Of a stretch of 7,157 nucleotides of DNA, positions 1 through 7,157 are shown piece by piece (the first letter of the stretch is position 1; every line of letters starts with the position of its first letter). The notes below the pieces were generated by a model, which was not told where the DNA came from, ran no database searches, and saw only the letters and a list, made by a program, of their open reading frames with translations. The stretch is from Bacteroidota bacterium. GTDB taxonomy: Bacteria > Bacteroidota > Bacteroidia > Chitinophagales > Chitinophagaceae. Location of the stretch: assembly GCA_013414745.1 (NCBI GenBank), contig CP058707.1, positions 1,654,540-1,661,696 of the forward strand, given 5' to 3'. The translations under genes and the position numbers were made by a program.

Positions 1-351
1 TTTGTTCAGCCTATAGTAATTGAAGGTCTGGGGCCTCAATGTCGTACCAATAAAGAAGAAATTTTCGGACCTGTTGTCACCTTGCAGGCCTTTGACACAG
101 AGGCGGAAGCCATTCAACTCGCAAATGCCACGGAGTATGGATTGGCAGCTACCGTGTGGACGCAGAATGTTAGCCGAGCCAATCGCCTGGCAATAAGTTT
201 ACAGGCCGGCATCGTATGGGTCAATTGCTGGTTACTTCGGGATTTACGCACACCATTCGGTGGGGTAAAAAACAGTGGTGTCGGACGTGAAGGGGGCTGG
301 GATGCCTTACGCTTTTTTACGGAACCTAAAAATGTTTGCCTCGAAATTTGA
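1..351 (+). CDS. Aldehyde dehydrogenase, C-terminal part (2-aminomuconate / 2-hydroxymuconate semialdehyde dehydrogenase type)
   Basis: The reading frame is open from the first base of the window and ends at TGA 349-351, giving the last 116 residues of an NAD(P)-dependent aldehyde dehydrogenase; the start, cofactor-binding region and catalytic Cys/Glu lie outside. Seen directly: the EIFGPV motif at about residues 21-26, LANATEYGLAATVWTQN at about 41-57, the AGIVWVNCW strand, and the PFGGVKNSGVGRE motif near the C-terminus that packs at the subunit interface in this superfamily. The WVNCWLLRDLRTPFGG and FFTEPKNVC segments are typical of the ALDH8 / muconic semialdehyde dehydrogenase subgroup, which oxidises 2-aminomuconate or 2-hydroxymuconate 6-semialdehyde in the kynurenine and meta-cleavage pathways in the cytosol. 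The family is clear; the exact substrate is inferred from resemblance, with no pathway neighbour visible. Unlike the other long genes here, this stretch has no frame break. The next gene may start by overlapping its stop. Confidence 0.93.
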   Translation, partial: FVQPIVIEGLGPQCRTNKEEIFGPVVTLQAFDTEAEAIQLANATEYGLAATVWTQNVSRANRLAISLQAGIVWVNCWLLRDLRTPFGGVKNSGVGREGGWDALRFFTEPKNVCLEI

Positions 352-1628
352 GTTTCCTGAATCCTCCCGGCCACAGAGCCAGAATAACCTGGATCGGTCT
401 GCAAACAATGGTTATCCTATTGTTTGCAGCACTCTTCGATCGGGTACCAAGGAATTTGGCCTGTATCGCACTCCGGTATTCCTCTTGATGCTGGGCCTCT
501 TCGCTTTTTAATTCCGGCATTCGGGCTAAAGCCAGTGCCGCTAAAACTTTTATCCTAAACCGGGATAGATGGTGGTTAATGGCCGTCACTGCCTTAGCCT
601 TGTTCGGTGCATGGGAGGAGTTGCGAAAAATTTGGGTGGCTTATCCTCTACCTACTCCAAATTCAGATGTGATACAACAACTCGAATACCAATGCAGTCG
701 TTTTGCACACCATCAACAACCTTACCACCCGTATCCTGATCTTTCCTGGCATCCCTTTCCGGTATATATGCCCTTGCACTGGATGCCTTTGGGGTTAGGG
801 CAGTTGTTCAATTTTGATGTCCGCTGGTCCGCCTATTTGGTTTTTGTGTTTTGTACCCTGATTTATGCATATCAGGTGAGTGGAATAAATCGCTCTTTCG
901 TCACACGGATCGTAGTGGCCTTACTTCCGGTTGCAGTCTTATGGTATCACATTCTTTTTTACCGGATGATTTAGGGTAAGTCCTGAAATGCTGATTGGTG
1001 GATACTATTTACTGGTGGCCGGCGCCCTACTCGTGCGCAATCACTGGTTGCTTTCGGTAGGCATTGCGTGTTGCCTGCTATCCCGCTTCACGATATTTTT
1101 GGTTGCCTCTTCTGGCGGTAGTGTACTGGAAGGAGTACGGATTTAAAAAATTGATGCTGATTGCAACGATACCCACAATGGCCTTGCTGGGATTGTATGT
1201 ATTTCCTTTTTTACTGAAGGATCCGGAAATTTTTATGCGAGGGATTGCTTATCACAACGGTTGCGCCATAAACGACTTTACCCCAGTGAGTGCGGAAATT
1301 CCGGCCGGATGGAATGCTACCTATGGTATTAGCGGTCTCATTTATTTTAATGCCTGGTTTCCGGAAGGCGGACTCGACGCAGTTAGTCAAACACGGGCCT
1401 TGCAAGGCGGGGTCATGTTGTTTTTGAATCTACTTGGAATGGTGTTAGCCTGGAGATGGAAAAAGCCTCAGCGGAAGATATTCTTTTGCTTTTTCTTTTC
1501 TGATTGTGTTTTGCTTTTTCTGGTTTAGCCCGATGACTTTTCGCTATTATTATTTCACAGTGTTTATTCTGATGGCTGTGTTGTTGGCCAGGCAGTTGGC
1601 TGGAGTTCGACTGTCAAAAACCGGGTAG
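348..1628 (+). CDS. Polytopic membrane protein, GT-C/DUF2029-like, interrupted by five frame breaks
   Basis: Bridging the breaks gives one protein of about 425 residues with many hydrophobic segments and a short basic tail (ARQLAGVRLSKTG) before TAG 1626-1628. The order is frame 3 to about 447, frame 2 to the T-run 505-509, frame 3 to about 970, frame 1 to the T-run 1096-1100, frame 2 to the T-rich stretch 1484-1499, then frame 3. The first break needs one added base and the other four need one removed. The large loop after an early helix (NSDVIQQLEYQ, then YPDLSWHPFPVYMPLHW) followed by alternating helices resembles lipid-linked-sugar glycosyltransferases of the GT-C superfamily such as the DUF2029/GT87 group. 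No catalytic residue can be assigned, so the function is a guess. The start is uncertain: TTG 348 overlaps the upstream TGA by two bases and keeps a complete first helix (ITWIGLQTMVILLFAALF), whereas ATG 408 would cut it. Overlap suggests co-transcription with the dehydrogenase. It could be a real pseudogene or an intact gene with sequence errors. Confidence 0.7.
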
Positions 1629-1759
1629 TTGCAAACTTGTTTGAAGTATTTAATTTCAACGAGTCTACAATTTAATTAAAGAAATTATTTTCTTGTTTAT
1701 TGGGCGCGGGGGCTCAGACGTTGGGCTAACTCAACTGCTTAAGATACAAAAGCGCGAGC

Positions 1760-1824
1760 GAGGATATGCTTGTTCGGTTTATAAAACTGCCGATAGCAGT
1801 ACAACATTACAAATGTCGAACAGA
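1760..1824 (+). repeat. 65-bp structured intergenic repeat, left copy
   Basis: This matches 6902-6966 without gaps at 59 of 65 bases, in the same orientation. Differences are three bases within 1770-1774 and single changes at 1782, 1788 and 1801-1803. The copy contains consecutive short inverted repeats: CGGTTT-ATA-AAACTG (1775-1789, one G·T pair), ACTGC-CGATA-GCAGT (1786-1800, overlapping the first) and ACATT-ACA-AATGT (1804-1816). An outer TGTTCG (1771-1776) can pair with CGAACA (1817-1822), so the element could fold as a closed multi-branched structure. It is followed by ATG, completing the CGAACAGATG motif that is multiplied beside the right copy. The repetition and the inverted repeats are seen; a function as REP-like element, mobile-element footprint or transcribed RNA is unknown. 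Confidence 0.8.
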
Positions 1825-1860
1825 TGAGAAATCATAGCTTGGCGAGAAAGTGGTGACATT

Positions 1861-2200
1861 TTAATTTGTTTCAAACCCAATTGGATCTTTGGGAAATGTT
1901 GGCTTCTACTGCTTTTCAATTAACTCCTTGAGTACAATAAAAATATTTTCTATGTCTTTACTATTTGATTTAACTTCTTTTTCTAGCCTCGATAACTATA
2001 AGTATTTCTTTGTGCCTTAAAGCGTATTCTGGTAACATGGTAAAGGCCCGTATTATTTTACTTTTTACATCATTTGCAGTTTATCAACTATTTTCACATT
2101 AAACAGCAACCTCTATTAAGCCCTATCCCTACTTTTAAAATGAAGACGCCTGCGCCTATTTTTTGAGTCATCCGAAATTAATACCAATGTGATATCTATA
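1861..2200 (-). pseudogene. Decayed ORF6N-domain (phage antirepressor-like) gene, C-terminal half
   Basis: Reading the minus strand downward gives fragments in the order expected for the C-terminal part of ORF6N/KilA-N-type proteins, which bind DNA and occur in phages and as accessory genes in Bacteroidota. The fragments are a basic patch NRRRRLHF (about 2185-2155), IEVAV near 2112, then KSKIIRAFTMLPEYALRHKE (about 2068-2009), VKSNSKDIENIFIVLKELI (about 1975-1919) and a PKDPIGFETN ending before TAA 1863-1861. The coiled segment followed by a terminal 'PIGF' is characteristic of that family. Inactivating changes are stops near 2100, one extra base in the T-run 1978-1982 and an in-frame TAG after EKQ. 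No N-terminal domain is visible. The family call rests on remembered resemblance of a short, broken segment, so it is moderate. Confidence 0.5.
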
Positions 2201-2291
2201 ATCCTGATAAATTGGTAAACATTATCTTATCCTTATCCGCCAGTAGCACTAACGTAAACCATGTAATACAGAACCGTCAACACATAGCACT

Positions 2292-4366
2292 TTAGTTTTT
2301 TATAAACTTTGTACGGTATTTTTATCACCGTTTGCTACTTCTATAAAATAAATACCACTGGCTAAGCTTGAAACATCTATACGAGAAGTAGTACCTAATT
2401 TGTAATGTACTTCTTTTATCACCACGCCAGTAGCCGTAGTTATAGAAAGGCGAGTGCGACCTAAATCAACAGATGATTGCAGATTCAATATATCAAATGC
2501 AGGATTAGGAAAACAGCTAATGGTAATAACATCTTTAACATCCGTAATTCCAACTCCATTTACAGTAGCGCAAGCGGAGGTATCAAAACAGCCACCATTT
2601 GAAGTAATACAGGCATATTGCCCATTGGCATCTGGGGTAAATGAAGGGGCCGTAGCACCTGTTATAGGTGAATATGAAGGACAACTTACCCATTGATAGC
2701 TAACACCAGGGTTACACAAGTGAGTACAATCCCGCTTTGGCTCACAGTACTTGAAATAGGAATGATATTGAGGTGCAAGGTCATTAGGCTATCGCAGCCT
2801 GAAGTGTTAGATATAGTATCATAGTACGTACCAGAAGTAGTAAGTAATTGACCATTAAAATTATATTGTGCGCAAGCATTTACTGTTAAGCTAGAAGAAG
2901 ATGCTTTACACTGACTTAACTTACAAAAAAATCACGCTGACCACCCAAATTGGTTGGGTTAAGATTGGTAACCATAGCCGTATCAAAATCAACATCGAAT
3001 ATGCCAAAATAATATCCGTTTGTATAAATATTTTGATAATCATCAACCGACAAACCTTTGGGGAGCAGGTATTACTACCCGTATTTTTGACCCACACAAA
3101 ATTTCCATTGTCATCTAACTTGGTTAGGTAGATGGACCTGGCAAATGAGTTTGTTAAAGGGTAAGCAATGGCATTGTCAGGGTTGAAATCTACCGTACCA
3201 AGAAAGGTGCCTGTGGTGTACACATTGTTGAATTGATGCATATCCATGGCAAAGGCCTCATTGAAATTTCCTGTATTGCCACCGTTATTGATACAATCAA
3301 ACGCTTTCGCCCACATCAATTGCCCCGTTACGCTAAGTTTGCAAACAAAGGATGAGGTGTTTATAGAGTATAGGAAATGGGTTTGGGTACTATCAGGGTC
3401 AAAGTCAGTTTGAATGCTAAACTCACCACTTACTACTACATTTCCGTTTGTGTCGCAAGCCAAACCTCCTACATTTTCATAGCTAGGGCCTTTTATCATT
3501 TTTGCCCAAACAAAATTGCCATTGCTATCCAGTTTGGCTACATACACATCTTCGTACACAATAGTTGGGGTTAAAATATACTGATTCGGACCCGGGTCGA
3601 AATCAAATGGGGTCTCAAAAATACCAGCCGTTACTACATTATTCCATTTATCTACTCGAACTGGGTTAATAGTATTCAAGGCCATACCCATATTTGAACC
3701 CTGAAACACTTTTGGCCCAAACCAAATTGCCACTTGAATTATATTTAGCTAAAAAGTGGCTGTCAGACCCTGATAATGTATCTACGCCAGTTCCTGGGTC
3801 AAAATCTACCGTTTGCGTGACTTTACCACTTACAATTAGATTATTGCTTCCATCAATGGTAATATCCTTCACTTCGGCACCAGCGTTTGATGCATTACCG
3901 CCTACCCTTTTGGCCCAAATAAAATTGCCAGTACTACCATCATACTTAGCTATAAACATATCAGAACCACCAGTGCTTGAGAGTTGGGCCGTAGATGCGC
4001 TTGGGTCAAAATCTGAGATGCCATTAAAGTTGCCACAAATGATGAGGTTGTTTTGTTTGTCCACTGTGCAGGCTCTAATGCCAATCGTAGATGCAAAACT
4101 GGTTTGCTTAATCCATATTAAATTCGAATTTTTATCGTACTTCGCAAAGTATAGTTTACCATTGGCAGGAGAAAGGTTGTTAGTGCCTGAACCAAAATCA
4201 AAATCATTCGTACTACCTATCCCACCTACTATAAATACATTTTCTGAATGATGCGGAAACACATCAGCCATAGTTGCGTTTAGAAATGTTCCTGCCCATT
4301 CAAATTGTTGAGCATGAATTTGCAATAATGCAATTAGTAATATAAAGAGCGTAAATAGTTTTTCAT
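2292..4366 (-). CDS. T9SS-sorted secreted protein with seven DFDP repeats (probable beta-propeller), frame-broken; second gene of pair
   Basis: Reconstruction gives about 692 residues. It starts at ATG 4366-4364 with a signal peptide (MKKLFTLFILLIALL, then QIHAQ; cleavage probably after IHA). Residues about 25-484 hold seven repeats, each with a DFDP-like turn (DFDFGSG, DFDPSAS, DFDPGTG, DFDPGPN, DFDPDST, DFNPDNA, DFDTAMV) and a following KLDSNGNFVWAK-type strand, as in SBBP-like propeller proteins. Next come one 'NACAQYNFNG...GCDSL' module (about 498-530), an Ig-like module with SYQWVSCP and FTPDANGQYA (about 558-600), and a T9SS type A sorting domain from CFPNPAFDILNL (about 618) to VQKFIKN. 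The product is predicted to cross the outer membrane by T9SS and be surface-attached or released; its ligand is unknown. Six breaks: T-run 4359-4363 (base missing), CCC 3699-3701 (extra base), 3057-3059, 2921-2931, 2709-2711 and 2308-2310 (each missing one). Without the last correction it stops at 2300. Confidence 0.82.
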
Positions 4367-4379
4367 GGAAGTAAATAAT

Positions 4380-6632
4380 TTATTGTTTAGCAACTTTGGT
4401 TCTGAATACAGTGCCACCGGCTTCAAGTTCGAGGTTGTATACACCTGGTGGTAAGTGCTCAATATGGATAATAGAATTTTTGTACCGCCTATAACCTCGT
4501 CCATCACAGATTGACCCATTAAATTGAATAATCGAATAGATGCGATGGGTGTACCTGATTCAATATGCAGTACATTATAAGAAGGATTAGGAAAACCTTT
4601 ATGTAGTTTTCAGTGAGCGATTCGCCGAAGCCAACACCTGTTACCGTAAAGCACGTCGATGTGTCCTGACAAAAGTTTTTATTTATGATAACAGCATAGC
4701 TTCCATTGGCATCAGGTATAAAAGTTTGGGCTATAGCTAAAGGAATGGCTGTATAGTTAGGACATGATACCCATTGATAAGAAGCCGCCGTTTCAACCGC
4801 AGTTAGGTTGGTGCCACTTTGGGTTACATTCGTATTTAGGTTATTAATAGTAAGCTGAAGGGTAATAATACTATCACACCCTTGCGCATTTACAAGTGTA
4901 TCGAAATAATTACCCGAAGCAGTTATATTTTGATTATTAAAAGTATACGACTTACATGCTGAAGTGGTGAACGTACTTTGTGACGCCTGGTTTATCGTAA
5001 GACTTAAATAAACCAAACTATCACAACCGTTCCCATTTTGTAAGGTATCTGCATACAAGCCACTATTATAGATCGTATTACCATTAAATAGATAGCTAGT
5101 ACATGCATTAACTGAAGTATAATTCACACTATTACACTGGCTGAGTTTGAGTAGATATAAAGACGATTTGGTGGTATTGACATAATGAACTGCATTTACA
5201 TCTGGATTAAAATCAACACTATTCAAGAATGAACCGACTTGATATACATTTTTAGCATTGTCAACGGCAATCTGGAAGCCTATGTTATCCTGGAGGCCAC
5301 CGATATTATGTCCCCACACGAAATTTCCATTAGAGTCTAATTTAAGATTGTAGCAATCTTCCAATCCATGCGATATTGCATATTCATACACTATAGGGTC
5401 AGGATTCAAATCTATACTATCTTCAAATACACCTGTGATATACATATTGTTATCAGCGTCTAAATCCATTCCATACAGTATGAATCTTGATTTCCATAAT
5501 AACTTTTACCCCAAATAAAATTACCATTCATGTCTAGTTTTTCTACAAACGTTCCTTTGCTATAATTGTTGGTGTTAATAAGTTGAGAGCCAATGCCTGG
5601 GTCAATATCTAGACTAGTTGAGAAGTAGTTAGCACTTAAATATATGTCGTTGTTCGCGCCTGCTTTCACTTGCGTTGGGGATTCAGTACCATTGTTACCT
5701 ATTTTAAATGCCCACATAAAATTTCCATTCGAATCTAATTTTTGAGTATACAAATCACTATTGCCTCCAGAGGCAACTAGCAGGTTGCATTTGATCGGAT
5801 CGAAATCGCAGGTGTCAGTAAAAACACCCACACTTATTAGGTTTGAATGTGCATCTAAGCAAATATCAATACAATTATTATTACCCTTACCCAGAGTCGT
5901 ATTAGCCCAAACAAAATTGCCCATAGCATCTAACTTGAGATAAAAATATCTGGATGATACAATACAGAAGGAACATTTATAGAAGAAAGATAATAGGTGC
6001 CGGCACCAGGGTCAAAATCAAAAGTGTCCCTAATGATGCCGCCTAAGTATATAGCCCCAGTATTGCTAATCTCAATTTGACTGGCTTCTATAGATGTCAC
6101 CAATCCACTGGTAGTATGTTTCTGTATAGTTTTGTGCCATTGAAAATTTCCTTGTGGGTCTAATTTGAGTATGAAGGCACTTTCAGCACTAGGTGAATTA
6201 AAATTATTTACCACATTAGGGTCTGGATCAAAATCTACGATACCTCTGTATTCACCACAAATAAATATATTACCGTAATTGTCAGTAGTCATATTACGAA
6301 GGTTTATATCATGCCCAAAGTTGGTCCTCCAATTTGTTTTGCCCACAACAAATTTCCACTACCATTGTATTTGGCTATATAGCATCAGCAGGGCTGTTAA
6401 TACTATTATACAATTTGCTACTGCCAACACTAAAATCAAAATCAATAGAATCGGCTAATACACCGCAAACAATTACATCATTGTTTGGGTCAATGGCTAC
6501 TTTCTGCATAGTACTGCTTATCAGGCCCGCACCCTGTGCATAGAAATAGCCTACCCATTCATAAGCGGGGTTCTGTGTAAATCCTTGTAAGCAAGTAATA
6601 AGAAAGAGAACGATGAAATAAATTTTTTTCAT
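4380..6632 (-). CDS. T9SS-sorted secreted protein with seven DFDP repeats (probable beta-propeller), frame-broken; first gene of pair
   Basis: Reconstruction gives about 752 residues from ATG 6632-6630 to TAA 4382-4380. A signal peptide (MKKIYFIVLFLITCLQG, then FTQ) precedes seven repeats over residues about 25-500, marked by DFDFSVG, DFDPDPN, DFDPGAG, DFDPIKC, DIDPGIG, DLNPDPI and DFNPDVN, alternating with KLDSNGNFVWG-type strands. Two 'GCDS' modules follow (NACTSYLFNG near 509 and SACKSYTFNN near 560), then an Ig-like module (SYQWVSCPNY near 620, IPDANGSYAV) and a T9SS type A sorting domain starting VFPNPSYNVLHIE (about 680) and ending TKVAKQ. Role inferred: secreted surface or adhesion-type protein, ligand unknown. 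It is a paralogue of the gene 13 bp downstream and probably forms an operon with it. Six breaks, all one missing base: about 6375-6384, 6317-6319, 5939-5948, 5469-5484, 4592-4595 and 4477-4481. No Shine-Dalgarno is evident, which is usual in Bacteroidota. Confidence 0.85.
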
Positions 6633-6650
6633 AGCGCGATAAATAAAAAT

Positions 6651-6658
6651 CGAATATA
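6651..6658 (-). promoter_or_regulatory. Possible Bacteroidota -7 element for the T9SS gene pair
   Basis: On the minus strand the octamer TATATTCG matches the Bacteroidota -7 consensus TAnnTTTG at five of six fixed positions and lies 18 nt before the ATG at 6632. A TTTTG further upstream (about 24 nt away) is farther than the usual -33 spacing of about 19-20, so only half the promoter is supported. It would give a short leader. Weak call based on one motif. Confidence 0.25.
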
Positions 6659-6857
6659 GGTATAATAGAGTTTAAAGGGAGGCAAAACCAAATGCTTTCT
6701 GTCCTCGCATGGTCTTCGCTTCGGGACTTTACGATATATTATATTTATCATTTCTGTTCAGTTATACTCTTAAGTTACTAAACGCCCCGCAGAATCCGAC
6801 TTTGGCTTTTGACTATTTATTGAGCCATTGACAGGTCAAGACTATGCAAAGACGTAA

Positions 6858-6881
6858 CTCCGAAGTTTATTAACTTCGGAG
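6858..6881. repeat. Perfect palindrome, 10-bp stem and 4-nt loop
   Basis: CTCCGAAGTT (6858-6867) and AACTTCGGAG (6872-6881) are exact reverse complements around the loop TATT. There is no T-tract on either side in either direction, so it does not look like an ordinary rho-independent terminator. It lies 20 bases before the right copy of the 65-bp repeat and has no counterpart beside the left copy. A REP-like palindrome or a binding or recombination site are possible. Confidence 0.75.
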
Positions 6882-6901
6882 AGCGCATACTAAGAATAGC
6901 A

Positions 6902-6966
6902 GAGGATATGCATATGCGGTTTACAAAACCGCCGATAGCAGTACCACATTACAAATGTCGAACAGA
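6902..6966 (+). repeat. 65-bp structured intergenic repeat, right copy
   Basis: This is the direct-orientation partner of 1760-1824 (59 of 65 identical, no gaps). Here the first inverted repeat is perfect (CGGTTT-ACA-AAACCG, 6917-6931), the second has one non-Watson-Crick position (ACCGC-CGATA-GCAGT), and ACATT-ACA-AATGT is unchanged. The outer TGTTCG half is lost and replaced by a self-complementary ATATGCATAT (6906-6915). The two copies enclose the ORF6N relic and the T9SS gene pair. Confidence 0.8.
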
Positions 6967-7033
6967 GTTTTTGTGGAACATCCCGAACAGATGGTGGGGA
7001 ATATCCCGAACAGATGAACATTCCGAGCAGATG
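6958..7033 (+). repeat. Irregular array of CCGAACAGATG repeats
   Basis: Four related copies occur: TCGAACAGA (6958-6966, the end of the 65-bp repeat), CCGAACAGATG (6983-6993), CCGAACAGATG (7006-7016) and CCGAGCAGATG (7023-7033). The second and third are preceded by GGAACATC and GGAATATC and the fourth by AACATT, so the unit is about (GG)AAYATCCCGAACAGATG with starts 25, 23 and 17 bases apart. The spacing is too irregular and the units too short for a CRISPR array. It appears to be local multiplication of the 3' end of the 65-bp repeat. Confidence 0.7.
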
Positions 7034-7157
7034 GGTGTTCTTCACCAACAACACACCTTCGTTGACGTCCAATTTTTAACATTTGTACATCCTTTGTCAT
7101 GTTCCAAAAAATTGAATTTACTATTTCCCATTTTATAAAACGATGCACTAGAAAATA

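Larger units (their letters stand above)
1629..2291. other. Intergenic region between convergent genes, with a repeat and a gene relic
   Basis: This 660-bp stretch lies between the plus-strand membrane-protein gene and the end of the minus-strand T9SS gene pair. It holds the left copy of the 65-bp structured repeat (1760-1824) and a decayed ORF6N-domain gene (about 2200-1861), both listed separately. A short G-rich patch sits at about 1704-1727. Only weak A/T-rich hairpins are seen after 1628 (for example AAGAAA-TTAT-TTTCTT), so no rho-independent terminator is called for either converging transcript. I see no intact open frame of credible composition here. Confidence 0.6.
6633..7157. other. 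Non-coding region upstream of the T9SS pair
   Basis: No open frame here has convincing protein features; short frames in it cross the repeats and palindromes. It carries the possible promoter (6651-6658), a perfect palindrome (6858-6881), the right copy of the 65-bp repeat (6902-6966) and a CCGAACAGATG array (6958-7033). The stretch 6690-6857 contains TCTTCGCTTCGGGAC but no strong fold. The final 120 bases are AT-rich with nothing recognisable. Confidence 0.6.

Noticed and set aside
1630..1700. Rho-independent terminator after the membrane-protein gene
   Set aside because: Only short A/T-only stems are present, with no G+C-rich stem followed by a T-run.
1715..1745. GTTGGGC followed by ACTCAAC, resembling integron attC core heptamers
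   Set aside because: The two heptamers are in the wrong order and too close for an attC site, and no integrase or cassette structure is present.
3694..4251. A 185-codon plus-strand open frame
   Set aside because: It lies antisense to the T9SS gene, whose signal peptide, repeats and sorting domain are clear; the plus-strand product has no recognisable features.
4300..4400. Programmed frameshift between the two T9SS genes, making one fused protein
   Set aside because: The first gene ends with a complete sorting domain and TAA at 4380, and the second begins with its own ATG and signal peptide after one missing A is restored, so they are two separate secreted proteins.
6958..7033. Possible CRISPR array
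   Set aside because: Repeat units are only about 11 bases strongly conserved, spacing is 17-25 bases and irregular, and there are no cas genes.
6890..7148. Short open frames on both strands at the right end
   Set aside because: They run across the 65-bp repeat and the CCGAACAGATG array, so their residues only reflect repeat sequence.

Overview
The window looks like chromosomal DNA from a member of the Bacteroidota. Two tandem minus-strand genes encode secreted proteins with the modular build and C-terminal sorting domain of type IX secretion system (T9SS) cargo. The plus strand opens with the end of a muconate-semialdehyde-type aldehyde dehydrogenase of the kind found in kynurenine or catechol meta-cleavage pathways. 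The genus cannot be fixed from sequence alone.

Layout: (1) 1-351, plus strand, C-terminal part of an aldehyde dehydrogenase. (2) about 348-1628, plus strand, a polytopic membrane protein resembling a GT-C/DUF2029-type glycosyltransferase, readable only by passing five single-base frame breaks. (3) 1629-2291, intergenic DNA with a 65-bp structured repeat (1760-1824) and the decayed C-terminal half of an ORF6N (phage antirepressor-like) gene on the minus strand (about 2200-1861). (4) 6632-4380 and 4366-2292, minus strand, two adjacent paralogues 13 bp apart. Each has a signal peptide, seven DFDP-type repeats (probable seven-bladed beta-propeller), one or two 'GCDS' modules, an Ig-like module and a T9SS type A sorting domain. 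(5) 6633-7157, non-coding DNA with a perfect 10-bp-stem palindrome, a second copy of the 65-bp repeat (59 of 65 bases identical) and a short array of CCGAACAGATG repeats.

The dominant oddity is the number of single-base frame breaks. I count 17 across the three long genes plus at least one in the relic, most of them in or beside runs of one base. When each is bridged, every gene reads as a complete, sensible protein with no other inactivating change. That fits uncorrected sequencing or assembly indels better than real decay, but the sequence alone cannot decide.

The plus-strand genes are visibly richer in G+C than the minus-strand block (for example 33 of 60 in 241-300 against 19 of 60 in 5101-5160). 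The two 65-bp repeats bracket the AT-rich block in direct orientation. The block could therefore be an acquired surface-protein island or simply a locus between dispersed intergenic repeats. I do not see a wholly new system. The best leads are the structured repeat, the paralogous propeller pair and the antirepressor relic.
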